Below are positions 22,576 through 34,689 of a stretch of 64,000 nt of DNA, one piece after another. The notes below the pieces were generated by a model, which was not told the origin of the DNA, did not search any database, and worked only from the letters and a program-made list of their open reading frames with translations. Origin of the DNA: Chelonoidis abingdonii (Eukaryota > Chordata > Testudines > Testudinidae); assembly GCF_003597395.2 (NCBI RefSeq), contig NC_133773.1:76056572-76120571 (forward strand), in the 5' to 3' direction. Made by a program: the position numbers and the translations under genes. The stretch's first letter is position 1. Every line of letters begins with the position of its first letter.

Positions 22576-25318
22576 TTCCCAAATTTTAACATTTCAGGTT
22601 AACTGCCCCCCAAGGGTGTCTGCCTTGGTAATTTTTTTTTAAAGTTTCAGTAACAATGGTTTAGCTGTTTCTGAGAGAGAATTTAAGAAGAAAATGTTTT
22701 CCCTCTCCCTTTTTTTTTAATTTTTATAAGATAAAAACCTTACTGCCATTTCTTGAGAAATTCTAGCACTTCCTTTCTTAGTAGCAGAGGTGTGCCATTA
22801 TGTGTTTTGCTGTGATAAAGGAGTAAATTGCTGTTATAGTTAAGGAAGTGATTATGTAAAATAGTACCTTCTTACTCAAGAGACCTGCTTCCTAACCCTG
22901 ATTCTTCTCGTACATTGGTCTAATTTCACTGTCGTCTTCCAAGATACATCTGTGACTCCAATTATAGTAACGTGCAGAGTTTCCATATGTCCTGTTCCCT
23001 CTGTCTGGGTGAATTTTTCAAATAAGGGGAAATAACTGGGATTTTTTACAGAGCAAATGTTGCAGCTCCGAAAGAGTTATCTCCATGCCCGATTGGTTCC
23101 TACCCTGCAGCTGCCAGGTCTTGCCCACCCAGACCCTGGTTCTTAGCCCTGGGGAGGGAGAGAGGCCTGCAGGCAGGTGGTGAGCTATAGGTTGGAGCTG
23201 TGTCTTGGGCCCACACCAGCCACCCTCTCACCATGACAGGGAGCAACATTTCCGCCATCTCAAGAGTGAGGTCCCAGGTACTCCCTCATACCCGAAATAT
23301 GGTAAGCCTATTAAAGTGTGATTAGAATCAGGTTCAAAGTGAGCAGCTATCCATCACCCTAGTGTGAATCAAGAGCAAAGGAGTGGAGAATTAGCCCCTC
23401 TGATTATATTCTAAGCCACATCTGCTCACACTTGGCTTGATTCTCCTCTGTTACATTGGTGGATATTAGAAATAACTCCACTGAAGTCAATGGAGTTTCA
23501 GCAGTGTACATGATAGTAGTCTTAATTAAAATCATTGTTTAATGCTCCCATTAGCACTGCAGAGGTAGCACAGCTATGAGTGAGGGAGTTGGAGCCACTC
23601 CTGGATTGCGTATCATCAGAATTTTAAACTTTATTCCAATTTAAGAATCTTTTTGGTTATATCAGCCCCAGAGAGACCCCAGCTTGACTTTTGGATTCCA
23701 GGTTAATTTCACAGTTATGGCAGTTAGAAAATATCATTCTACTTGTAAACTTAGAAAGCATGACATGGAAATCACTAAAAAACAATAATGACTTATTTCT
23801 TCAGGGTAGCACCTACTATCCACCAGACATTTTCCAAACATTAAAAGGAGGACAATGTCTGCTACAAGGAACTCACAAATGAAGGATAGTCAGGCATGAT
23901 GGTAAATGAATGCACAAGACTTGGTGAAATTGGTTATGCAGGACACAGGAACAATGCAAAACTTGACAAGAGATGATGAGCAGGAATGGGCAGAGCTTTG
24001 AAAGTGATGATAATTTCAAATCTGTTGCAATAGAAGATGCAAATTGCGGTGGGGAGAGATATGATTTTAAGGTGTTTTTGTGCTTATATTTATATGTGCA
24101 GTAAATACCAAAAATAAGGCACACAGAAAGGCATCACATAAAAGGGTATTAGAAATAATGTGAGATAATTTCTTTAAATGTATAAAGTCTTTGTTTCAAG
24201 ATTTTTCATTTCTAATAACAGGCTAAAACTCTGAAGTATGTTCACGCAAGGTTAGTGTGAGAGAGAAGTAAATCCAGATCTAAAATGAGTAAAACTGATA
24301 ATGAAATAGATTTTAAAATTGTGAGGAGGGGAAAGGATACTTGTCACTCTTTGCTTGGATGCTCAATTTTCTGTTTTACTCGCTCCGAAAAGCACTTTTA
24401 TTTTCATTTTTTTTCAGCAGTATAAACTACTGTATATGTTTTCACTAAGCATACAAGCTTGCAAATAGTACATTAAAAATCCCTTTGGGACATGGAATGT
24501 TTACTCTTTCATTCTTCCCTTTGCATATAAAAGGAAAATTAAAAAAGCAAGATATGTTTGAAATTTTCTTTTTAATGTTTTTTTAATTTGAAAGGAAAGA
24601 ACACAACTGTGCTACGGGAGAGTGCTCTGAAATGTTTCAAAGAAAACATTCCTCTTCAAAGGCACCAACCTTCAAAAAAGCATTGGAAAGAGATTCCTCA
24701 ACAAGTGTCTGAAAATTCTACTGATTATGCACCCTGAGAATATTAATTGGTGCAGCAGAGGATAAAATCTACTGTAAAGATGTGTCATAGTAATAATATT
24801 TTTTTGATGGTGGTTGTGTGGCTTTTGTGAAATGAGTTGAATGTTTCAGTTAAATGTCATCGATGTCAACAACACAAAATATGCTATCATAATTTGGTCT
24901 ACAACATAACTCAGATGGCAGTACCTCCCCTATGTTCACACTTCTTAACCATTCAATCCTTTTCTATTCAGATTCCAAACAAGGATGCCAATTGTGATAG
25001 CAGGTATTATGACAATAGGTATTTGTCCACTAGGAAGTGAAATTAGCCTACACATTATTTTCATATGAGATACTATACAGCCATTTAGCTGGTAATTTTC
25101 AGCTGTGAAAACTTTGTTCTATTACCATCTTATAAAGCTATCCAAAACTTAAGATTTAGTTAACATAAATTGAGCTTTTGTTTATACTGCTTGATTAAAT
25201 TATATATATATATATTGTGTGTGTGTAAAAAATAAGTGTAGGCTACGGTTAAATGTTTTCTTAGCTGGTTATATACTTTATTGTCAATTTTAACTGGGTT
25301 GTAATTCCAACTAAAATT
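22576..25318. other. Non-coding DNA, nothing firmly recognised
   Basis: A diffuse old repeat motif (CTCCACTGAAGTCAATGGAG, 23,476-23,495) lies in a segment starting TTGATTCTCCTCTGTTACAT. A short TA/GT microsatellite lies at 25,199-25,227. No gene is supported. Confidence 0.45.
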
Positions 25319-25320
25319 AG

Positions 25321-27215
25321 CATAAGAATAGATAAGAACGGCCATCCTGGATCAGACCAAAGGTCCATCTAGCCCAGGATCCAGTGGCCAATTCCAGGTG
25401 TCCCAGAGGGAATGAACAGAATAGGTGGTCATCAAGTGATCCCTTCCCTGTTGCTCATTTCCAGCCTCTGGCAAACAGAGGCTAGAGATGCCATCCCTAC
25501 CCATTCTGGTGATTAGCCATTGATGGACCTATCCTCCATGAATTTATCTAGTTCTTTTTTTAACCTTGTTATAGTCTTAGTCTTCACAACATTCTCCGGC
25601 AAAGAGTTCCACAGGTTGACTGTGTGTCGTGTGAAGAATACTTTGTTTTAAACCTGCTGCCTATTTATTTCATTTGGTGACCCCTAGTTCTTGTGTTACG
25701 AGAAGAAGTAAATAACACTTCCTTATTTACTTTCTCCACACCAGTCATGATTTTATAGACCTCAATCATATCATCCCTTAGTTGCCTTTTTTCCAAGCTG
25801 AAAAGTCACAGTTTTATTAATATCTCCTCATATGAAGGCTCTTTCATACCCCTAATCATTTTTGCTGCCCTTTTCTGAACCTTTTCCAATTCCAATATAT
25901 CTTTTTTGTGATGGAATGACCACATCTCCATGCAGTATTCAAGATGTGGGCATACCATGGAATTATATAGAGGCAATATGATATTTTCTGTCTTCTTATC
26001 TATCCATTTCTCAGTGATTCCCAACATTGTGTTCTCTTTTTTGACTGTTTCTGCACATTGAGTGGATGTTTTCAGAGAACTATCCACAATGACCCCAAGA
26101 TCTCTTTCTTAATTGGTAACAGCTAATTTAGACCCCATCATTTTATATGTATAGTTGGGATTATGTTTTAAAATGTTAAGTACTTTGCATTTGTCAATGT
26201 TGAATTTCATCTGCCATTTTGTTGCCCAGTCACCCAGTTTTGAGAGACCCTTCTGTAGCTCTTTGCAGTCCACTTGGGACTTAACTATCTTGAGTAGTTT
26301 TGTATCATCTGAAAATTTTGCCACTTCATTGTTTATCCCCTTTTCCAGATAATTTATGAATATGTTGAACAGGACTGGTCCCAGTACAGACCCCTGGGGG
26401 ACACCACCATTTTCCTCTGCCAATTGTGAAAACAAAACACTTAGTTCTACCATTTGTTTCCTATCTTTTAGCCAGTTACCAATCTTTCCCTCGTATCCCA
26501 TAACAGCTTACTTTGCTTGACACCTTTTGCTGAGGGACATTGTCAAAGGCTTTCTGAAAATCTAAATACACTATATCCACTGGATCCCCCTTGTCCATAT
26601 GTTTGTTGGCCCCCCTCAAAGAATGCTAGTAGATTGGTGAGGCATGAGTTCCCTTTACAAAAAATATGTTCACTCTTCCCTAATAAATTATGTTCATCTA
26701 TGTGTCTGACAATTTTGTTCTTTACTATAGTTTCAATCAGTTTGCCCAGTACTAAAGTTAAGCTTACCTGCCTGTAATTGTTGGGGTCACCTCTGGACCT
26801 CTTTTTAAAAATCAGTGTCACATTAGCTAGCCTCCAGTCATTTGGTACAGAAGCTGATTTAAATGGTAGGTTACAGACTACAGTTAGTAGTTTTGCAATT
26901 TGACATTTGAGTTCCTTCAGAACTCTTGGGTGAATACCATCTGGTTCCGGTCACTTATTGCTGTTTAGTTTTTCAATTTGTTCCAAAACCTCCTCTAATG
27001 ACACCTTAATCTAGGATAGTTCCTCAGATTTGTCACATAAAAAGAATGTTTAAGGTTTGGGAATCTCCCTCACAGTCTCAGCCATGAAGACTGACATAAA
27101 GAAATAATTTAGTTTCTCCACAATGGCCTTATCATCCTTGTGTGCACTTTTATCACCTTGGTCATCTAATGGCCCCCACTGGTTGTTTATCAGGCTTCCT
27201 GCTTCTGATGAACAG
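25321..27215 (-). mobile_element. CR1 LINE, 5'-truncated, about 1.9 kb
   Basis: On the minus strand the element runs from RT sequence at the right to the CR1 3' UTR at the left, ending near the ATAAGAATAGATAAGAAC imperfect terminal repeats at about 25,321-25,339. The GGATCAGACCAAAGGTCCAT tail segment is shared with the copy at 13,863. The RT portion is broken by stops and frameshifts. The endonuclease and ORF1 are absent by truncation at about 27,215. It is a CR1 of the type abundant in turtles and crocodilians and is older than the copy at 13,863 judging by the number of stops. Confidence 0.92.
25806..26821 (-). pseudogene. CR1 reverse transcriptase remnant
   Basis: Three minus-strand frames in order carry RT homology. 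The first (26,543-26,821) has GDPNNYRQVSLT and KLIETIVKNKIVRHI. The second (26,109-26,501) has RT motif B as GGVPQGSVLGPVLFN and motif C as FSDDTKL, where the usual CR1 sequence has FADD. It continues with LGDWATKWQMKFN. The third (25,806-26,087) has the post-RT region with PHLEYCMEMWS and [16 protein letters not shown]. At least two frame changes separate them. The change at the first position after F of the catalytic box is conservative, but the reading frame is dead. Confidence 0.88.
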
Positions 27216-28118
27216 AGAGGTTAGGGAAAAAGAACCCGAGGACATTTTTCTACAGAAGAAAAGTTTTGGTAAGCTGCAAAGGAAGCAGAACACACAAATT
27301 CATTTCTACAATACAGGGCTTGACTTTGAATAGGGCAATAAGCATAAATATTTAATTTAAAAAAATTTCATCAGTGCATTCTTGGACATTTTCCCCCTTA
27401 GTCTGCATTCCTGCTTTGCGGGGTGGAGAAAGGGTCTGGTGCAAGAGACAATGGAGATCACCCCACACAGGGAAAGTTATCCACTATCACAGTCAAGTTG
27501 TTTTTACATTAAGACTAGAGATTCCAACCCAAGCATCCTGAAAGTATCATGTAATTGAAGCACGTTGTGGGGTGTGTGTGTGTGTGTTTGCGTTTGCATT
27601 TGTTTTGAGAAATAGGGAAATTCTTAGTCTGCAGAAGTGCCTGGAATGGTTATTAATTCTTTAAAGGCTGGATGACCAAAAAGAAAAAAAGTGATTTCTA
27701 AATTATTTAAACTTCACATCATCAGAAGCATGATGTTCCTAAACTCCTGATTGTCTCACAAGAAACAAAGTAGTGACTTTTGGTAGGAACTCATAAAAAA
27801 TTTCCTTAATGGATTTGATAGTATCTCTTAACTTCGTTAATGTCTCGTCAACTATTACAGAGCACTTCTTCATAAAAAAAAGAAAATATGACAGACAAAA
27901 TGTTGAATGGTAGAAATACAGTACAAAACTCAATGGATAAATATGTTATTGGAAAGAATGGACACAAAATGATATTTGAGAAATTAGGTGGTTATACTGT
28001 GTGAGTAGACAATACTCATTTCAAGGATTACAATTAGTTTATTTAGTTTCACTTACTGAGCTGGGGTTCTGGAAATGATGCCTATTAAGTTAATTTTATT
28101 AGCTAGCTTATATCAAAA
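27216..28118. other. Non-coding DNA with (GT)n
   Basis: Contains a short GT repeat at about 27,572-27,588. Otherwise nothing recognised. Confidence 0.45.
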
Positions 28119-28560
28119 CAGTTAGAGGTGGAAAAGACCTGTTAGGTTTTGTAGTCCATCCCTTCCAGCCACTGCAGTGTTAGTCCTGGGCTTAACGTAT
28201 ATTTTCCAGTGTTTTGCTAAGTTTTAGATATTTAAAATAAGAGCTTCCAAAAAACTAAGACAATTTTTCACAAGCCTTGACTGAGATGTTGAGGATTTTG
28301 ATGGTATTTTTTTTGGTAGTGATCAACCTACATTTTCCTAGTCTATATTTTATCCTATTACTTGTACTTCAAATTCATCCTCTTACCCATCTCCTATCAT
28401 CCTACACACATAAATTTTTTTTGCATTTAGCAAGTGTTCTTGGGGAATTTTTTGAGTTTGAGCTTCTTGTGTATAGAAAGTTACTTACATTTTCAACTCT
28501 AATTTTTTTAGAATACTGCAACATTCCCTTCTTTTCTCTTTTGACATGTTGTGAAAGACT
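28119..28560 (-). repeat. Old CR1-like 3' fragment
   Basis: The plus strand shows AGGTGGAAAAGACCTGTTAG, then TTTTGTAGTCCATCCCTTCC and TATATTTTCCAGTGTTTTGC. This order matches the antisense 3' UTR of an older CR1 subfamily (gaccta...ctagtccatccc...ttccagtgctttg). A weaker match continues to about 28,560, where CCTACATTTTCCTAGTCTAT and TTTATCCTATTACTTGTACT resemble the antisense of the ORF2 end. It is heavily diverged. Confidence 0.55.
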
Positions 28561-30540
28561 GAGTTTTCTGTGAGCCCAATACAGCTCCTGCTGAGCTCAA
28601 TGGCCAAAGCCCCATCGACGTCACTGATGCAGAATCAAGGCCCATATTCGTAAAAGGAGTCTGTTACATGTTCTGTTTTGTTTGCAGTTAACCAAACCCT
28701 TCTTCTGCTTGGGGGGAGGGGGGAGGAAAACCATTGACTGCTTCATGTGTCACTCTATGAGTGGGGGGAACTGTTCTATGGGCATGTTCAACTGTGAAGC
28801 AGTTGCATCTTAAAAAGGTGAGAAAAAAGTTGCAGATAATTTGGCTATATTCTAATGACAACATTTTAGTTGCAATGAACAGGATAGATGTTTATGGACA
28901 TTTTAATGGAAATTTGGGGAGGATATTATATGTTGTTGAAGGAGGATGTTTTCACACATGCATATGCCATGTCTCTGTGTGGTGCACATACTGCTCTCAT
29001 TATAGTCAATGGCAAAACTCCCATGATTTCAGTGGAAGCAGGATCAGGATAAATGGCAGCCTGATGTTCAAAATAAGCTTTTGTTCCTTTTTCTGAAGAT
29101 TTGGACACTTATTTTAATCTTCAACTGGTCTCTGTGTGCTACAATTTTATAACATACAGTAATATCAGTTTGCTCTACTCTCTTTATAAACAGACAGTTC
29201 TATTTTTGTTTTATCAAATCAGTCTCTTCAGTTACTCATATAGCCCCCATCACTGTGATATCTGAGTTGCTAGTTGCTGTGTTTATGTAAAATGTGCTGT
29301 CATTAAATATTTATGGAGACTAGACTGCTTCATGAAATCATACCTTCTTGGGAGTATTCTCCATTATGCCCAATTTGGAAGATATTCTTGCTCTACTTGG
29401 ATCATGCTGTCAGCACATAACTTCTGATGTGCAGTGGTGGGAAAATGCTCATTGACTTCGGTGGACTTTGGATCCATCTCACTCATCCCTAGCAAGACCA
29501 ATTGTTTATGTACTTATTTGGACACCTTGTCTTTTCTATTCCCCATAGGGAAGTCTGGACTCTTTCTCTTTCTCTTAGCAAGTGCCATATGTAGATTATA
29601 AAGTAGAATTGGATTTGTTTTTCAAAACAATCACTTTAATTTTTTGAGGGGCACGGGGCTGTGGGTTTTGGGTCTTGTTTTATTTGGAGTTTGCTTATTT
29701 GAGCTTTTTTGTAATAGGCTCCCTTACTTTTGTGCTGCTGCTGGTGGCATATAAAATATACCTTTGGAGTGGGGTGCCTGGTCAGCAGCCACTGCTCTCT
29801 GGCCAGTGCTTAACTTCCTGAACATTCTGGCCCACCCACTTGGCACACCATGTGTTCGAATTAAGCCACACTAGATGCTCTTTTGAGGGTAAGCCAATGA
29901 AAGAGCAATATGCTGCCAAAAATGGGTGAAATATAGGAAAAAAATATAACAAGGAGTGGGGGAAAGAAAAGAAATTGAAAGATTGGATAAAGTCTGTGAC
30001 AACATAAAGTTATACGTAAATTTTGCAAAATCCAGATTCATGCACATCGTGCAGCTCTTGTGCAACATGCAAAGACTGACAAACATAAAACAAATGCAAC
30101 ACCATTTTCTTCTATGACAGATTTTGGATTTACAGTATCAAAACCTTCAACCATGATGCAGCAAGCAGTTAAAACTGACCTGGCTACATTGCCGGCCACT
30201 CTGTGGTTAGTTCTATAGATTACCTTGGGGAACTTGTCGAATCAGGTTGAGAAAAAGATGTAAGTCTGCATTGCACAAAATGTACAGTGTAAATAAACAG
30301 TATTATTGCTCCCCGAATGTTCTCTGACCTCATCAAAGACACTGTGAGTCTCAGTATTCACTGGTTATGCATGAGAGCACAGGCATTGCTGCAGTAAAGC
30401 AGCTTTCCATTGTAGTGAATTATTTCAGTCCCTTCTTAAACAAAATTGTGTTTACATTTTTGGGATTAGTCAGTTTGGGAAGTGAAACAACAGAAGCACT
30501 TGCTACTGTGTGCTGTTAATTTTGGTGTACTGTTTGCTTT
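28561..30540. other. Non-coding DNA, nothing recognised as a gene
   Basis: Contains two segments with the diffuse TCAATGG motif (28,606-28,618 and 29,003-29,022) and a TTC-rich run. The 111-residue frame at 28,761-29,096 overlaps the second motif and has no known domain. Confidence 0.45.
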
Positions 30541-30544
30541 AGGA

Positions 30545-31161
30545 TATGCAAAGCTTGACAACGCTGTTGAAGCTATTGTGAAGAATAGATGCCGAGACTT
30601 CCTTCTTGAAGCTGCTAAGCAAGAACAGTCATGGCTTCCAGCAAATATTAATCTGTAAATATCTATCAGCATTCAGTCTGTCAGTTATTCTATCTCAGAG
30701 AAATCCTCAACTACTGATTATCTCCATGGTGAAACTTTTCAAAGGTGACTTAGGGGCCTTGGATGCTCAGTATCAAGCCATCAACTTCCAGGAGTGGAAA
30801 AGCACAAATGACAATTTCAGAGCAGTTCTGGGTGGAAGTATACAATTTTCAAGACAGTAGTGATGAAGGGTGCTTTAAAGATCCCTCCCTGTTTGCACTT
30901 TCCCTACTCACTATGCCTCTGAGCAATGCTTATGTGGAATGATAATCATCTGAGAGAACATATGTGAAGTCCAAGTGCCGGAACAGAATGGGTCACCAGA
31001 CTCTGAGCAGTATACTGCATGTCCGCTATGGGTTAAGAAGACTGAGGATTTGTTGTAAGGATTTTGTCCTACACCGAGATATGCTTCAACGGTTCAACAC
31101 AGAAATGTGCCATATTGAGACAACACAGATGGATGGAAAGAGTGAAGATGACAATTTTTAA
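30545..31161 (+). pseudogene. hAT-type transposase C-terminal relic
   Basis: Three consecutive plus-strand segments in three different frames carry features I associate with the C-terminal half of hAT-family transposases and genes domesticated from them. Segment 1 (30,545-30,658) has KNRCRDFLLEAAKQEQ and ends in a stop. Segment 2 (30,606-30,860) has AFSLSVILSQRNP, KLFKGDLGALDAQYQ and EWKST. Segment 3 (30,964-31,161) has RNRMGHQTLSSILHVRYGL, like the segment near the dimerisation region. Two or more frameshifts and a stop break it. A TTTGCTTTAG acceptor-like site precedes segment 1, so a spliced host exon is a possible alternative. Family assignment is inference from residue pattern. No DDE catalytic core or BED finger is visible. 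Confidence 0.5.
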
Positions 31162-31165
31162 AAAT

Positions 31166-33002
31166 GTAAGTACACACATATTATTTTAAGTTTTTTAATG
31201 TGTAACAATGTTGTATGCAGCAAAATTAAAACGACTAAAACATGGAATTTGTATGAATACCCCCACTCCTCTCCCTCTGAAATGGATTGGGTTTGTTTTG
31301 AAAGGCGATGCCACTTTTTTTTTTTCCTGGTGAGACTTGGCAACACTCTGCTGGACTAAAATTCCATGAGGCAAGTGATCAGGCAGGTGTATGGCAAAAC
31401 GCCATGAGCACTGTGTGGATTGGGAGAAGCTAAGCCACAGGAGCAGAATGCTCGCTGTTGTCCCTAACTCTGAAGCATTTTGCAGCAGGTTGTGATATTG
31501 TTAATCCTTCAACAGGGAAGCTCTGGCAATGTTAATTATAGAAGGGAAAACTAATTTCTTTGTTTTAATTTTTAACTTGGAATGTTTGATTTTAGCCAAA
31601 CCATTTTAGTTAAATTGTCTCAACTAGTATGATTCACCAACTTTTCTCTTATTTAAATGTGATGATGGGGAAAGTCATTTATATTTTGCCATTCTCAGTT
31701 GTTTATTTTTCTTGTAACTGTTGTTTTGTTTTGTTTTTTTAAATCTGTATGCTTAAACAATGTGGTTAGTTAATTAGCTGATAGGCTAATGAAATGATTT
31801 CATCAGGAAAGGAAGAGTCTGCATGGATTCCAGCTCACGATTTCTACAAGCAAGAGGAAAGATTGTATTGTTGCAGTAATTTTGACTCAGCAGACAGTAT
31901 AGATTTTCGTGATCAAAGACTGTAACCGAGACGCAGGGGAACCCAACCTGAGCTTCTGGGAATTCTGGGTTACTTCTCACTGTGTTTCTGTGGGGACTGA
32001 CCTGTTTAGATTTAATTTGTTTTCTTTATTAGTGTATAACTGTAAAGATAATGTATGAGGCTTATAAAGTACGTTATGTTGTAAAAAATTAAGATTTTTT
32101 ACTTATCATAAGATTCCATAAAGTTGGTACTTAAGAATTCAGTTAATTCCTTTTGTTTTTTTAGGACTTAATTGTGGGGAGGCTGACCCCATGCAGCCCT
32201 TGCTGAAAAGCCTCAGTCACTGAATTCTGGGTCTCTATGTGCTTTTCTATGTGAGTTGAAGTTTTCTACGCACTAGCAGGACAATGAAGTAAACTCTGGC
32301 CCACTCAAAGATTACACTTGTACTTTGCATTCAGTGTCAATTGCATTGTTGTTGTGGTGGACAGGGACAAATCTCTTTTTTGTAGTCTTTTCTCCTGTAG
32401 GTGATACCCAGCTGCTGGATTTTCCAAGTGGAGGATACCTAGTAAATATAGATGCCAAAAACAAAGAACTGTGTCTTTAGACAAACTTGTTTTAAAAAGT
32501 CGTTTTATAGCTTTAGATTCTTTTATTGCGGGAAGCAGGAATTGAGATTTTTTTTTCTTTTGTTTATTTTAAAGTAGGCTTTTTCTTCCAAAGCTGTAGC
32601 TAATTGTCTGGTGGAGAGGAGTCTGTGGGAGTTAAAGTACAAAGAAAGCAAATATAGCAGGTAATGAGGAGTTAGTGAAATAATCCTGAGGCAAATTTAT
32701 TACAGATCCCCAGAATTGTCTATATTGCAGTGTAATGGTATGTTTACAGCAGAATGATCCTTTCTGATAACACTCTCTGCTGCTTCCGTCTCTGTGGCAA
32801 TAAGATACAGACCCATGTTTTGTCCAGTATATAGCTGTCCCACCACAGGAGAGAACTCCAGGGGGCATTAAACACAACATGCTCCCACCAGTTCCCCAAT
32901 GTGCAGGAGTGTACACATTATACCAAGACCTAGGAGCCTGAAGCATCTATTCAACTCTATAGACAACCACCTCATTGCCTAGTGCAGAGGTGAGTGGGGA
33001 TC
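31166..33002. other. Non-coding DNA, nothing recognised
   Basis: T-rich tracts and short meaningless frames only. Confidence 0.45.
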
Positions 33003-33800
33003 TGTCATGGATCCATAGGATCTGTGCTACACTGCAGCTTTTAATCAGCCCCTTGGAGGAACATCTTCAGTGTGGCAGACTCCCAAAGGGTCCTAGTCTT
33101 CGACAATACCTGTGAGACTGAGCCTCTGGGTTTCAATGGTTCTATTTCACACATGAGCTCTGCCCGGTGAGTCCAACTGAGAGAGACTCCTGGTCAGAGA
33201 TTTTTTGCAGTGATACCAGGCAGCTTTTTCATAACCGAGTAGAGACTCTTAGTCAACTGTAACTGCATCAGAACTTACTTAGGTTAGCAAGAGAAGCAAA
33301 GGTTAAAACATAGTCCATGCTGGCCAAGCCAGGGCTCCCTTGACCCATGCAGCTGAAAGAAATATCTTGTTTTCTTCTATGTCTCTTCGTCAGGTCAAGG
33401 TAAGCCCCCTGTCTCTCCAAAAAACAGCTCTTAATCTACCCTCCTGTCACCTTCTGGTCCATTGGTGCTCCTTCTGCAGACCCATGCTGAGTTCACATGC
33501 TGCTGGAGTTTCCAGTGGCAAGGTATCAATTCTTCAGTCATTGGGGTTCCCATTGTCATTCCAGATTCTCCATTGGTATGGGTGGGTTTCAGCCAGTCCT
33601 TTAATGACTCATTCATTACCCCAGATGGTTATGTGATGCAAACACCTAAGCCTCCTGCTGTGCCCCAAGAACACATTTTTAATCCTTTTGCACTCACTGA
33701 GTAGCAATCCCTAGTCCCATGCATATCATTCATAAAATTTCCACTTTGTCTCTGGGTTATATCCCCTTTGAGGTGGGCTGTGACCCAGGGGGCACTGACA
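33003..33800. repeat. Probable solo LTR, about 800 bp
   Basis: The element begins TGTCA and ends TGACA, a perfect 5-bp inverted terminus with TG...CA. The 6-bp flanks GGGATC (32,997-33,002) and GGGAAC (33,801-33,806) match at 5 of 6 positions, fitting a retroviral-type target duplication. I recognise the body as a turtle LTR-like repeat. An ATTAAA on the minus strand near the left end (plus-strand TTTAAT, about 33,040) suggests the minus orientation, but no TATA box settles it. Overlapping 60-98 residue frames are not genes. Confidence 0.6.
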
Positions 33801-33925
33801 GGGAACAGTCCCTGCTTTCTAGGAGGTAGTGTTATTCAATTTTGCTTGGTCTTAAATAGGAGATACAAGGAAGTGAGAAGAGCAGGAGTACTTTTGACAC
33901 CTTAGAGACTAACAAATTTATTTGA

Positions 33926-33965
33926 GTATAAGCTTTTGTGGGCTACAGCCCACCTCATCAGATAC
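33926..33965 (-). ncRNA. Hammerhead ribozyme motif (type I, minimal stem III), G12 changed
   Basis: Read on the minus strand: GUAU (stem I), CUGAUGA (33,961-33,955), G, stem II GUGGGC-UGUA-GCCCAC, AAAA where GAAA is expected (33,937-33,934), AGCU as a two-base-pair stem III, U as the H17 cleavage residue (33,930), and AUAC (33,929-33,926) pairing with GUAU as stem I. All core positions fit the hammerhead consensus except G12, which is A. G12 acts as the general base, so this copy is probably inactive. Penelope-like elements are known to carry hammerheads with tiny stem III in their terminal repeats. Strand and location agree with the host element. Confidence 0.75.
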
Positions 33966-34139
33966 ATAGACTGGAATATACAGCAAGACGATATTTATAC
34001 ATTCAGAGAATATGAAAAGGTGGAAGTAGCCATACCAACTGTAAGAGGCCAATCAATTGAGATAAGCTATCATCAGCAGGAGAAAAAATCTTTTGAAGTG
34101 ATAATTGAGATGACCCATAGAAGGTGTGAGGATACTTAA

Positions 34140-34460
34140 CATGGAGAAATAGATTCAATTAGTGTAATGGCCCAACCATTCCCAGTCTCTGTTCAAACCT
34201 ACATTAATTGTATCTAATTTGCATATTAATTCAAGTTCAAAAGTCTCTCTTTGGAGTCTGTTTTTGAAGATTTTTGTTGTAAAATTGCCACCTTCCAGTC
34301 TATCACTGAGTGGTTAGAGAGGATGAAGTGTTCTCCCACTGGTTTTTGAATGTTATGATTCCTGATGTCAGATTTGTGTCCATTTATCTCTTCATAGGAA
34401 CTGCCATTTGGCCAATATATAGGGCAGAGGGCATTGCGGGCACATGATAGCATAAGATCA
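34140..34460 (-). pseudogene. GIY-YIG endonuclease remnant of the Penelope-like element
   Basis: The minus frame around 34,453-34,226 contains CPIYWPNGSS at the place of the family's C..YIG.T motif, followed by EEINGHKSDIRNHN with the conserved arginine and histidine region, then PVGEHFILSNHSVIDWKVAIL. In Penelope-like elements this domain nicks target DNA to prime reverse transcription. The YIG of the signature is replaced by YWP, and the start of the domain is not in one frame with the RT, so it is a decayed copy. Confidence 0.8.
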
Positions 34461-34689
34461 CGTTGTAGATTTGCAGGTTAATGAGCTCCTGATGGCATAC
34501 TGAGGATAGGTCCCATCATGGGGCACTTGAAAATAGAATTTGACAGAAGCATCAGGGCTTGTGCAAGATAGGTCCTAGGTTAGTTTTGTGTGGGCTTGCT
34601 GGGCTGTGAGTATTTGCTTCAGGTTGGGGGGGGCCCTGTACGGGACCTGTCTGTTTCGCAAAGACTCTGTGAGAGTGAAGGAGTCATCT

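Noticed and set aside
28761..29096. 111-residue plus-strand frame
   Set aside because: Overlaps a diffuse old repeat motif and has no domain.
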